In this document: positions 16,401 through 24,700 of the stretch, piece by piece
Numbering within the stretch: the stretch's first letter is position 1
Layout of the letters: each line of letters opens with the position of its first letter
Origin: Oscillospiraceae bacterium
GTDB taxonomy: Bacteria > Bacillota > Clostridia > Oscillospirales > Oscillospiraceae
DNA length: 57,926 nt
Direction: 5' to 3'
Assembly: GCA_020025515.1 (NCBI GenBank)
Contig: JAHHRZ010000014.1
Span: 1 to 57,926, forward strand
Notes under the pieces: model-generated
Told to the model about the DNA's origin: nothing
The model's database searches: none
The model's input: the letters and a program-made list of their open reading frames with translations, nothing else
Translations under genes and position numbers: made by a program

Positions 16401-17748
16401 TGTGTTCCGGGCCGGAACCATCGGCACAGTGGCGGAAAAGACGGCCTTTGGCTATGTGAAAAAGTATCTTTCAGAGAGAAATAAGACGGTGGTGCGGGCA
16501 GAGGAGAACCGTCTGGCCGCAGGCTGCGTGGGTGTCAGAAGAACCACAGGCCAGCACCCCGGCGGCCTGGTGGTAATCCCGCAGGAAAACGAGATTTGGG
16601 ACTTCTGCCCTGTGCAGCACCCCGCAGACGACCCCAACGCGGAGACGATCACCACCCATTTTGAATATCACTCCATGGAGGAAAACCTTCTGAAGCTGGA
16701 CATGCTGGGCCATGATGACCCCACCATGATCCGCATGATGGAGGACATGACGGGAGTGGATGCCCAGAAGATCCCTCTGGATGACAAGGATACCATGTCC
16801 ATTTTCACCAGCTCCAAGGTGCTTGGGTACGAAGATGACCCCATTCTCGGCCCTACAGGAGCCGTTGCAATCCCCGAGTTTAATACCCGCTTTACCAGAG
16901 GCATGCTCATGGACACCATGCCCACCAAGTTCGACACACTTTTGCGGCTTTCCGGCTTTTCTCACGGTACCGATGTGTGGCTGGGCAACGCCAAGGATCT
17001 GATTACCTCCAAAACGGCCTCCGTTGACGAAGCCATTGGCTGTCGTGACGATATTATGATCTACCTGATTTCCTGCGGGATGCCGGAAAAACGGTCCTTT
17101 AAGATTATGGAGGCAGTGCGAAAGGGAAGAGGCCTTCCGGAGGGAGCGGAGGAAGAAATGATTGCAGCCGGTGTGCCGGCCTGGTACATTGAATCCTGCA
17201 AGAAGATCAAGTACCTGTTCCCCAAGGCGCACGCTGTGGCCTATGTCATGATGGCATTCCGGATCGCCTGGTTCAAGGTCCATCACCCGCTGGCTTTTTA
17301 TGCGGCCTATTTTTACCGCAGAAGCCAGAAGGGTGGATTTGATGCAGGAATGATGACCCGGGGCATTGAAGAGGTCAAAGCCCACATTGCAGCCATTGAC
17401 GGCAATGATGATGCCACGGACAAAGACGGCGATATGCTCATCACCCTGGAGGTCTGCTACGAGTTCTATCTGCGTGGCTTCCAGTTCGCTCCCATGGATC
17501 TGTACGAATCCCACGCCACCAAGTTTTTGGTGAAGGACGGAAAGCTGCTGCCTCCCTTTGTTTCTGTATCCGGTCTGGGTGAGACGGCTGCATGGGATAT
17601 TATGGAAGGCAGAAAGGGAAAGAAATTTATTTCCATCGAGGAATTTTCCGCCGCTTGCCCCAAGGTTTCCAAAACCCATATTGAGAATCTGAAAGCGGCC
17701 GGCGCATTTGGAGATCTCCCGGACACCAGCCAGGTCAGTCTGTTCTAA
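13414..17748 (+). CDS. polC: PolC-type DNA polymerase III alpha subunit with proofreading exonuclease
   Basis: This 1444-residue protein is the replicative polymerase of low-GC Gram-positives. In order: N-terminal domain; OB fold (about 225-320); first part of the PHP domain beginning RVELHLHTN (about 330); an inserted DnaQ-like exonuclease (about 424-590) with intact acidic residues in AFDLETTGL, AHNADFDVGF and HHRAADDALT; the rest of PHP; a zinc-binding module CPNPEC...CPKCG (about 914-940); palm residues in VPDIDLNFSG; and C-terminal helix-hairpin-helix. All catalytic positions look intact. The ATG follows AAAAGGTGAACTT. A GC-rich hairpin around 13355-13390 precedes the gene, so polC may be partly uncoupled from the operon upstream. 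Confidence 0.98.
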   Translation: MTEFIPFLQMFSKYVAPPGQLQSALEDTNICNAELDMEARSILLELNCPCYISRKDLEGISRELQGYYDVRRVEIFPHFPSEDLTKIHTEELMQFFVDQDSRARGSLAGCKWTWEGETLHMELVGNGKKDLESAVPGLRRYISDRFDRKISVEIQANQELHGSELFQKMEQMRKEMVSSLPKPEAPVQHRERPQNSGGKTVSAPAGPDTIFGKPFVDGTIPIKNVTLDLRTVCVAGRVFSADHKELTKNNAIVVNFDITDYTSSIRINRYFRERDLQKAQAIVEACTEGAWVKILAKPVINRFDNEMVLDPIAIMPHVAPKRLDTAKDKRVELHLHTNMSNMDALTQATAAVKQAAAWGHQAVAITDHGCAQAFPEAMKAAGKAKVAGTDQPIKVLYGCEAYYVNDVDDQIVVHGKQDCSFTEEYVAFDLETTGLSADTDEIIEIGAVILKDGQEAGRFQSFVDPGQSLTQKITDLTGITDQMLVGAPKIQEVLPAFLEFCGNRPLIAHNADFDVGFIAAACRRMEISYNPTYLDTLILSQNLMPQLGKFKLDIVANALSLPEFNHHRAADDALTCGLIFDRLREKLVEMDLHSLQEINPAMPALRAKKKVGDRHAKHIILFAKNQTGLRNLYHLISIGNLKYFKRKPRIPKSELLTYREGVIIGSACEAGELFKAILAHKSEEELLRLASFYDFLEIQPLSNNRFMLEKGLAQNEEELREFNRTVVRLGKKLGKPVCATGDVHFLNPEDEIYRHILLATKGFDDADKDNPLYFRTTDEMLREFSYLGEETAYDVVVKNTNLIADMCESLRPVPHNLFAPSIENSVEDLKDLVYGKMRRLYGENPPELITKRVETELGDIISCHYDVIYMSAQKLVQNSLEHGYLVGSRGSVGSSIVAYMAGITEVNSFPPHYRCPNPECKYTTFDVPKGFGCGADLPDAVCPKCGAKFEKDGFNIPFETFLGFGGDKVPDIDLNFSGEYQAKAHAYCVELFGKSHVFRAGTIGTVAEKTAFGYVKKYLSERNKTVVRAEENRLAAGCVGVRRTTGQHPGGLVVIPQENEIWDFCPVQHPADDPNAETITTHFEYHSMEENLLKLDMLGHDDPTMIRMMEDMTGVDAQKIPLDDKDTMSIFTSSKVLGYEDDPILGPTGAVAIPEFNTRFTRGMLMDTMPTKFDTLLRLSGFSHGTDVWLGNAKDLITSKTASVDEAIGCRDDIMIYLISCGMPEKRSFKIMEAVRKGRGLPEGAEEEMIAAGVPAWYIESCKKIKYLFPKAHAVAYVMMAFRIAWFKVHHPLAFYAAYFYRRSQKGGFDAGMMTRGIEEVKAHIAAIDGNDDATDKDGDMLITLEVCYEFYLRGFQFAPMDLYESHATKFLVKDGKLLPPFVSVSGLGETAAWDIMEGRKGKKFISIEEFSAACPKVSKTHIENLKAAGAFGDLPDTSQVSLF

Positions 17749-17771
17749 CGGGATCTGATGGGTCCGGAGAC

Positions 17772-17800
17772 TTGTCAGAATTGCGTTTCCATGGTAAAAT
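17772..17800 (+). promoter_or_regulatory. Sigma-A promoter of the uridine phosphorylase gene
   Basis: TTGTCA (17772-17777) and TAAAAT (17795-17800) are 17 bp apart, 35 bp before the start codon, directly after polC. Confidence 0.75.
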
Positions 17801-17834
17801 AAAACCGTTATCATAAAGAAAAAAGGTGATTGAT

Positions 17835-18605
17835 ATGCAGGATACTGGAAGACAGTTTCATATTCACTGTGTGCAGGGCGATGTAGGCCGATACTGCCTC
17901 CTGCCCGGTGACCCTGGCCGGTGCGAAGCCATTGCAAAGCTTTTTGACAATCCCGTTCATGTAGGGATGAATCGAGAATACAATATCTATACAGGCACTC
18001 TTCTGGGAGAGAAGGTCTCTGTCTGCTCCACTGGTATTGGCGGCCCCTCTGCGGCCATTGCCATGGAAGAGCTGGCAGCCATCGGTGCCGATACCTTTAT
18101 CCGTGTAGGGACCTGCGGCGGCATTGACCTTTCGGTAGAGCCAGGTGATGTGGTGGTTGCAACAGGAGCCATTCGCTATGAGCATACCTCTTTAGAATAT
18201 GCCCCCATGGAATTTCCTGCTGTGGCCGACTTCGACGTGACCGCGGCTTTGCGCCAGGTCAGCCTGGAGATGGGAATGAAAACCCATGTAGGCGTGGTGC
18301 AGTGCAAGGACGCTTTCTATGGGCAGCACGCTCCTGACCGCAGCCCTGTGTATTACGACCTTTTGCAGAAGTGGGAGTCCTGGAAGCGGCTGGGTGTTAA
18401 GGCCAGTGAGATGGAGTCTGCCGCTCTGTTCGTGGTGGCTTCCGCTCTGAAGGTTCGCTGCGGCAGCTGCTTCCATGTAATTTGGAATCAGGAGCGGGAG
18501 AAGGCCGGTCTGGGCCAGAATATGACCGAAGATACGTCCGCTGCCATTCGTGTGGGCGTGGAGGCACTGAAGCTCTTGATCCGGCAGGACAAGGCAATGA
18601 AATAA
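17835..18605 (+). CDS. udp: Uridine phosphorylase (nucleoside phosphorylase family)
   Basis: This 256-residue enzyme cleaves uridine with phosphate to uracil and ribose 1-phosphate for salvage. Family motifs are LLPGDPGRCEAIA, the phosphate-binding STGIGGPSAAIAMEEL, RVGTCGGI, and the ribose-binding KASEMESAALFVVA. The ATG at 17835 is favoured, six bases after AAAGGTG; a GTG nine bases earlier would overlap that site. It is monocistronic, with its own promoter and terminator. Purine specificity cannot be fully excluded, but the EMES and loop sequences favour uridine. Confidence 0.88.
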   Translation: MQDTGRQFHIHCVQGDVGRYCLLPGDPGRCEAIAKLFDNPVHVGMNREYNIYTGTLLGEKVSVCSTGIGGPSAAIAMEELAAIGADTFIRVGTCGGIDLSVEPGDVVVATGAIRYEHTSLEYAPMEFPAVADFDVTAALRQVSLEMGMKTHVGVVQCKDAFYGQHAPDRSPVYYDLLQKWESWKRLGVKASEMESAALFVVASALKVRCGSCFHVIWNQEREKAGLGQNMTEDTSAAIRVGVEALKLLIRQDKAMK

Positions 18606-18614
18606 GGAATTATG

Positions 18615-18643
18615 ACCGCTCCGCATTTTGCAGAGCGGTTTTT
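18615..18643 (+). terminator. Rho-independent terminator of udp
   Basis: The stem ACCGCTC.GCA (18615-18625) pairs with TGC.GAGCGGT (18629-18639) with one mismatch, followed by a run of T. It lies 10 bp after the stop codon. Confidence 0.8.
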
Positions 18644-18772
18644 CCTGTGAGAGAAAAGGTCCTTTGTGGGTAGAATTTTATAAATATGTGAAAAAGCAGA
18701 CGGAAGTTTTTGTTTGAATTTCATGTACTTGAAAGTTTTGAAAGAAATTTGCGAAAAGTGTGCTGAAAGTGG

Positions 18773-18802
18773 TTGCTATTATACTGCCGAAAGTGGTATA
18801 AT
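18773..18802 (+). promoter_or_regulatory. Promoter of the glmU-like/prs/pth operon
   Basis: TTGCTA (18773-18778) and a perfect TATAAT (18797-18802) are spaced by 18 bp. The 9-mer GAAAGTGGT occurs twice, at 18765-18773 and 18789-18797, 24 bp apart, touching the -35 and the -10. This may be a pair of direct binding sites. The 130 bp before it (18644-18764) is AT-rich and shows no gene. Confidence 0.7.
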
Positions 18803-18854
18803 GACTATGCATGTCCTGCTGAGAAAAAGTGTGTAGGAAAGGAGTGCCGAAGTT

Positions 18855-20024
18855 GTGATGGTGGATTCTGTAGTGATTTTTGTGCCGGACGATACCCGGC
18901 GAACCGGTCGGGAGGACCCACTGCTGCTGGAGCAGGTGCAGGGTGTACCGCTTCTTTCCTGGCTGGCTGGCTCTCTTGCCCAAATGGGAGCCCAACGATT
19001 TTTTCTGGTGGCCCAGCCCGGCTGTATTGCCCGGGCAAAAAGCTGTTTTCCTGATGATGTGGAGCTGACGGTCTGCACCGAGCAGGACCCGGCTGACCTT
19101 CTGCATGTGTTTCTGTCTACAATGGATGAGGGCTGCTCTCGGGTCTGTATTATTACGGGGCCTGTAGCCCATCTGCCAGCTCAAGTCTGTCCCATTCCTC
19201 CAACGGAGGCACGACATGGGGCGTTCATGGTCAAACGGGAAACCTTTATGGATGCGCTGGATCAGGACTTTTCCTTTGCACACTTTCTGGCGGAGGAGTC
19301 GGAAATCTGCGGCCCGGAGGAGGGCTTCTATCCCATCAGTGACTATGCAGAGCTGCTGTCTTTTCAGCATGCCATGAACCGGAGTCAGCTTCTGCTGCTT
19401 GCCCAGACCGGCGTGAAGATTTGGGATCTGGATAATTGCTATGTAAACCCGTGGACCAGAGTGGGAGCGGGTACCACATTGATGCCCGGAACGGTTCTCA
19501 ATGGCCGCAACAGCATTGGAAGCCATTGTGTCATTGGCCCCAATTCATTCCTTACGGACTGCTCTGTAGCAGACGGTGCCCAAGTGATCCAGAGCCGTGC
19601 TGACCAGGCGTTCATTGGGCGGGATTGCAGCGTCGGTCCCTTTGCAAATCTGCGGCCCGGCACCTGTCTGGCACCGGCGGTGCGAGCAGGCGCATTTGTA
19701 GAGCTGAACCGTGCCTCTGTGGGGGCAAGAACGCAGATTGCACATCTGGCTTACCTGGGAGATGCCACGGTGGGGCAGGATTGTAATATTGGCTGCGGCG
19801 TTGCCACTGCCAACTTTGATCGAGTAAATAAATTCCAGACGGTGGTGCAGGACAATGCGTTTGTCGGCTGTGACACCTGTCTTGTGGCCCCTGTTCAGGT
19901 GGGACAGGGCGCATACATCGCTGCGGGCTCTGTGGTGACACAGGATGTGCCCGAGGGTGCGTTGGCTCTGGCAAGAAGCCGTCAAACCAATAAAAAAGAT
20001 TGGGCCAACAAACATAAGAAGTAG
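18855..20024 (+). CDS. GlmU-like protein: degenerate nucleotidyltransferase domain plus left-handed beta-helix acetyltransferase domain
   Basis: This 389-residue protein occupies the position where Bacillus and many Clostridia carry glmU, directly before prs and pth. Residues about 185-380 form hexapeptide repeats closely like the GlmU acetyltransferase: LRPG, AHLAYLGD, CNIGCG, NFDRVNKF, GAYIAAGSVVTQDVP. The N-terminal about 165 residues follow the pyrophosphorylase fold, but the nucleotide loop AAGxGTRM is replaced by FVPDDTRRTG, and the catalytic GD is replaced by GP (ITGPVAHL). It is also shorter than usual. GlcNAc-1-P uridylyltransferase activity is therefore unlikely; acetyltransferase activity is possible. 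One acetyltransferase lysine (EIKKA in E. coli) is ELNRA here. The start is GTG 18855 or ATG 18858 after AAAGGAG. Confidence 0.8.
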   Translation: MMVDSVVIFVPDDTRRTGREDPLLLEQVQGVPLLSWLAGSLAQMGAQRFFLVAQPGCIARAKSCFPDDVELTVCTEQDPADLLHVFLSTMDEGCSRVCIITGPVAHLPAQVCPIPPTEARHGAFMVKRETFMDALDQDFSFAHFLAEESEICGPEEGFYPISDYAELLSFQHAMNRSQLLLLAQTGVKIWDLDNCYVNPWTRVGAGTTLMPGTVLNGRNSIGSHCVIGPNSFLTDCSVADGAQVIQSRADQAFIGRDCSVGPFANLRPGTCLAPAVRAGAFVELNRASVGARTQIAHLAYLGDATVGQDCNIGCGVATANFDRVNKFQTVVQDNAFVGCDTCLVAPVQVGQGAYIAAGSVVTQDVPEGALALARSRQTNKKDWANKHKK

Positions 20025-20075
20025 GTTTTCCGGCAAGCCGGATTCCAGAATAGAAATAAAGTGAGGTACCTTCCG

Positions 20076-21041
20076 ATGATCGCACATGGTAAAGAAATCA
20101 AGGTGTTCTGCGGCAACGCCAACCCCTCTTTCGCAAAGGGTATTTGCGACGAGCTGGGCCTGGAGCTTGGCAAGAGTGAAGTGAAGCAGTTCGCTGACGG
20201 CGAGGTCTCTGTTTCCATCAACGAGACGGTGCGTGGCTGTGACGTGTTCCTGGTTCAGTCCACCTGTAAGCCTGTCAACAACAGCCTGATGGAGCTGCTG
20301 ATCATGATTGACGCCTGCCGCCGTGCTTCCGCCGGCCGGATCACCGCTGTTATGCCCTATTATGGCTACGCTCGTCAGGATCGTAAGGCTAAGGCACACG
20401 ACCCCATTTCTGCAAAGCTGGTAGCTAACATGCTCACCGCTGCCGGTGCTGACCGGGTTTTGACCATGGATCTGCATGCAAACCAGATTCAGGGCTTCTT
20501 TGACATTCCTGTAGACAATATGCTGGGCGCTCCCGCATTTGTGAAGTACTACATGGAAAAGTTCCCGGAGGATCAGTTTGACCACGATGAGTTTGTTGTG
20601 GTCTCTCCCGACGCAGGCTCTGTAGCAAGAGCTCGTAACTTTGCCGCTAAGGTCCATATGGATCTGGCCATTGTTGACAAGCGTCGTCAGAAGGCCAACT
20701 TCTGCGAGGTTATGAATGTCATCGGCGATGTCAAGGGCAAGACCTGCATCCTGTATGATGATCTGGTGGATACCGCCGGTTCCCTGTGCAACGCCGCGGC
20801 TGCTCTGGTTGAGGTCGGTGGTGCCGCAAAGGTCTATGCCTGCGCTACCCACGGTGTTCTGTCCGGCCCCGCTATGGACCGCATTGACAACGGTTATATT
20901 GAGGAACTGATGGTTCTGAACACCATCCCCATGCCTGAGGGCTACACCGGCAAGAAGATCAAGCAGCTGGATGTTGCACCTCTGTTTGCAAAGGCCATTA
21001 ACCGCGTCTACACAGAAACTTCCATCTCCAGCCTGTTCTAA
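20076..21041 (+). CDS. prs: Ribose-phosphate pyrophosphokinase
   Basis: This 321-residue enzyme makes PRPP from ribose 5-phosphate and ATP for nucleotide, His, Trp and NAD synthesis. Motifs: FADGEVSVSINE, the catalytic flexible loop YARQDRKAKAHDPISAKLVA, the DLHANQIQGFFD segment, and the PRPP-binding loop DDLVDTAGSL. The ATG at 20076 is used, with GTGAGG about 10 bases before; a GTG at 20061 in the same frame would overlap the ribosome binding site. It lies between the GlmU-like gene and pth, the conserved order in Firmicutes. Confidence 0.96.
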   Translation: MIAHGKEIKVFCGNANPSFAKGICDELGLELGKSEVKQFADGEVSVSINETVRGCDVFLVQSTCKPVNNSLMELLIMIDACRRASAGRITAVMPYYGYARQDRKAKAHDPISAKLVANMLTAAGADRVLTMDLHANQIQGFFDIPVDNMLGAPAFVKYYMEKFPEDQFDHDEFVVVSPDAGSVARARNFAAKVHMDLAIVDKRRQKANFCEVMNVIGDVKGKTCILYDDLVDTAGSLCNAAAALVEVGGAAKVYACATHGVLSGPAMDRIDNGYIEELMVLNTIPMPEGYTGKKIKQLDVAPLFAKAINRVYTETSISSLF

Positions 21042-21042
21042 G

Positions 21043-21630
21043 ATGCTGGGAAAACCTTCGGCAGACTGGCTGATTGTCGGATTGGGAAATCCGGGAAAGC
21101 AGTACGAAAAGACCCGGCATAATGCAGGCTTTCGCAGCCTGATGGCTTTGGCAGACAGCCTGAACTGCCGAGTGGATCGGGGGAAGTTTCAGGGACTTTT
21201 GGGGCAGACTACCGTTGAAGGGCAGAAACTCATTCTGCTGATGCCCCAGACTTATATGAATCTTTCCGGTGAGTCTGTGGCCCAGGCCGCCCGCTTCTAT
21301 AAGCTGCCGCCGGAGCGTATCATAGTGCTGTATGATGATATTTCTCTGGAGCCCGGACGTCTCAGAGTGCGGGCCGATGGCTCCGCCGGTGGTCATAATG
21401 GGATCAAGAGCATTATCTCTCACCTTCAGAGCCAAAGCTTTCCCCGCGTGAAGATTGGCGTGGGAGCCAAGCCCCGCCCCGACTATGACCTGGCGGACTG
21501 GGTCCTGTCCAATTTCTCGGCACAGGAAGAAAAAGTCCTGAGTGATGTGTGGGACAAAGCCGCTGAGGCGGCACTCCTCATTACCACGCAGGGCATTGAA
21601 AAATCAGCCAGTCGATATAATGGAAAGTAA
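21043..21630 (+). CDS. pth: Peptidyl-tRNA hydrolase
   Basis: This 195-residue enzyme releases tRNA from prematurely dropped peptidyl-tRNA. Family motifs: VGLGNPGKQYEKTRHNAGF with the catalytic His near residue 29, PQTYMNLSG, and YDDISLEPGRLRVRADGSAGGHNGIKSI with its catalytic Asp. Length is standard. The ATG comes one base after the prs stop without a strong Shine-Dalgarno, so translational coupling to prs is likely. mfd follows. Confidence 0.96.
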   Translation: MLGKPSADWLIVGLGNPGKQYEKTRHNAGFRSLMALADSLNCRVDRGKFQGLLGQTTVEGQKLILLMPQTYMNLSGESVAQAARFYKLPPERIIVLYDDISLEPGRLRVRADGSAGGHNGIKSIISHLQSQSFPRVKIGVGAKPRPDYDLADWVLSNFSAQEEKVLSDVWDKAAEAALLITTQGIEKSASRYNGK

Positions 21631-21757
21631 ACCGTCCCCCCGTGGCAATACGCCATGGGGGTGAAGGCTCTTTATAGAACATGAACGGAAAGTGGGAAAA
21701 ATCCTGCTTTCCGCATTTCTGTGTGGAGAAAATCCACCACGAAAGGAGGCATATGCC

Positions 21758-24700
21758 ATGGAATTACTCCTATCTGCCTTAAAAACTCAGCCTGGGTTTG
21801 ATGCCCTTCTCCGTGCGGCGGAGGAAGGAAAAGCCGCCGCTGCAACGGGACTGTCTCAAATTAACCGCAGCCATATGATTGCAGCACTGGCCCATCTGGG
21901 AAGCAGACCCATTGCTGTGGTCTGTCAGGATGATCTGGCGGCGAAGCGTCTGCGGGAGGAGCTGAAAGCGTTTCTGAACCAGGAAGTCCCAGTGCTTCCC
22001 AGCCGGGACCTCAACCTATATGATGCAGCAGTCACATCCCGGGTCTGGGAGCAGCGCCGCTTGGGGCAGCTCTACCATTTGGGAAGAGGAGAGACCAAAA
22101 TCCAGATTTTTTCCTGGGAATCTATGAGTATGCGAACCATGCCCAAGTCCGTGCTCTTTGGCTCTGCTTTCCGTCTCTGTCTGGGGCAGACCATGGAAGT
22201 TGACCAGCTCCTGGAAAAGCTGACAGCTATGGGCTACAGCCGCACCAGCATGGTGGAAGGCCCCGGTCAGTTTGCTCTTCGTGGTGGAATTCTGGATCTC
22301 TATTCCCCGGGGCAGGAGCAGCCGGTGCGAGTGGAGTTTTTTGGTGACGAACTGGATACCATGGGGTATTTTGATCCCGACACCCAGCGCCGGACGGAGA
22401 ATGTGGAGCAGATCATGATTCTACCTGTGGCGGAGACCCAGCCGGGGCTCCATCCCCAGGGAGTGGCAGGACTCATCAAAGATCTGGAACATCTGATTTC
22501 CCGCCAGCGGCGCAGAAAAAACCCCAATGAAGACCTGATTCGGACCTTTGAGCAGGATAAGAGCAAGCTGGAAACCTCCCTCCATTTATCTGCTGCGGAT
22601 CGGTATATGGCCCTCATTTATCCTGAAATGGCCACGGCTTTCGACTATGTACCGGCAGAGACCCTTGTGGTGATTTGCGACCAGGGCAGCCTTCACCGTG
22701 CGGCCAAGCGTCAGACGGAGGAACTGGGACTCCTGCTGGATGGGATGCTTCAGTCGGGCTCGGTGGCAGGGGAGCTGTGCGACTATGCCATGGAGTGGGA
22801 TGGTTTTTGCGCACGGCTCAGCAACCGCCCCACTGTCTATCTGGATGCCTTCGCAGGGGCGGCCTACCCGGAGGATCGGCCTCCCCAGGAGCTGCTGTCC
22901 ATGACCAGCAAGCAGCTTCCCGGTTATGGCGGAAATCTGGATGTGGCTGCCTCTGATCTGGCACATTATCAGAGAATCGAGTTTTCTTCCCTGGTGCTCT
23001 GCGGCAGTCGGCGCCGTGCGGAGATGCTCCAGACCATGCTCAGCGAGAGGGGACTGTCCAGCTTCCTGGCATTTCCCCTGACTTCGCTCCCGAAGCCAGG
23101 ACAGATTCTTCTGGCAGAGGGTAGTTTGCCCAGCGGCATGGAGTATCCGGACATGAAGCTGGCCGTTCTGTCCGAGGGGCAGCTGGTGGCAAGAGAAATT
23201 CCCAAGGCAAAGGCCAAGAAGGTGGCCTCTACCAATCGGCAGAAGCTGGCTTCTTTTACGGATTTGTCCCCCGGAGATTTGGTAGTTCACGATCAGTATG
23301 GCATTGGCCGCTTTGTGTCCATGGAGCAGATTCGGGTAGACGGCGTGGTCAAGGACTATGTAAAAATTGCCTACCTGGGTTCAGATACCCTGTATATCCC
23401 CGCCACACAGCTGGACCAGATCAGCAAGTATATTGGCGGCGGTGAAGATACCCCAGTAAAATTAAATAAAATCGGCTCCGATGCCTGGCAGAAGACCAAG
23501 ACAAAGGCCAGAAAGGCCGCCAAAGACATGGCTGGAGAGCTGATTAAGCTCTATGCGGCCAGAAAGCGGGAAGTTGGCTATGCCTATGCGCCGGATTCTC
23601 CCTGGCAGCAGGAATTTGAAGAGCACTTTCCCTATCCTGAGACAGAGGATCAGCTTCGGTGTATCAGTGAAATCAAGACGGATATGGAATCCCCCACCCC
23701 CATGGACCGTCTGCTCTGCGGCGATGTGGGCTTTGGAAAGACGGAGGTAGCCCTGCGGGCCATTATGAAGGCGGTGCTGGACAGCAAACAGGTGGCTATG
23801 CTGGTGCCCACTACGGTTCTGGCCCAGCAGCATTACCAGACGGTAGTGAATCGGTTCCGCGGCTTTCCTGTGAATGTGGATGTACTCAGCCGATTCCGCA
23901 CCCCGGCGCAGCAGAAGCGGACCCTTCAAAATTTGCGGGCCGGTTCCGTTGATATTATCATCGGCACCCACAAGCTGCTGCAAAAGAGCGTAGAGTTCAA
24001 GGATCTGGGCCTTCTGGTGGTGGACGAAGAGCAGCGCTTCGGCGTATCTCACAAGGAGCGTTTGAAGGAGATTTCCAAGGGCGTTGACGTTTTGACCTTG
24101 TCTGCAACCCCCATCCCAAGAACCCTGAATATGGCCCTGTCCGGAATCCGGGATATGTCCACCCTGGAAGCACCGCCTGCTGACCGCTATCCTGTCCAGA
24201 CCTTCGTGATGGAACACAATCAGGGCATCATCGACGATGCCATTCGCCGGGAGCTTCAGCGAGGAGGACAGGTGTACTACCTGTACAACCGGGTGGAAAC
24301 CATCGAGCGCTGTGCTGCTTCTTTGCGGGAACGACTGGGAGAGGGGATCAGCATTGCCGTGGCTCACGGAAAAATGAGTGAAGATGCCCTGGGCGACATT
24401 ATGCAGGCAATGGCAGAAGGAGAGATTCAGGTTCTGGTATGCACCACCATTATCGAAACCGGCCTGGATATTCCCAACGCCAACACCCTGATTATTGAAA
24501 ATGCGGACCGGCTGGGCCTGAGTCAGCTTCACCAGCTTCGTGGGCGGGTAGGCCGGTCCAACCGTCACGCCTTCGCATATTTCACCTATAAGCCGGACAA
24601 ATCCCTGACGGAGGTGGCAGAGAAACGCCTTTCCGCCATTCGGGATTTTGCGGAGTTTGGCTCCGGCTTTAAAATTGCCATGCGTGACCTGGAGATTCGT

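Noticed and set aside
21635..21661. GC-rich hairpin between pth and mfd as a terminator
   Set aside because: The stem with one G.T pair is real, but TGAAGGCTCTTTAT after it is not a convincing T tract. mfd may still be transcribed with pth.
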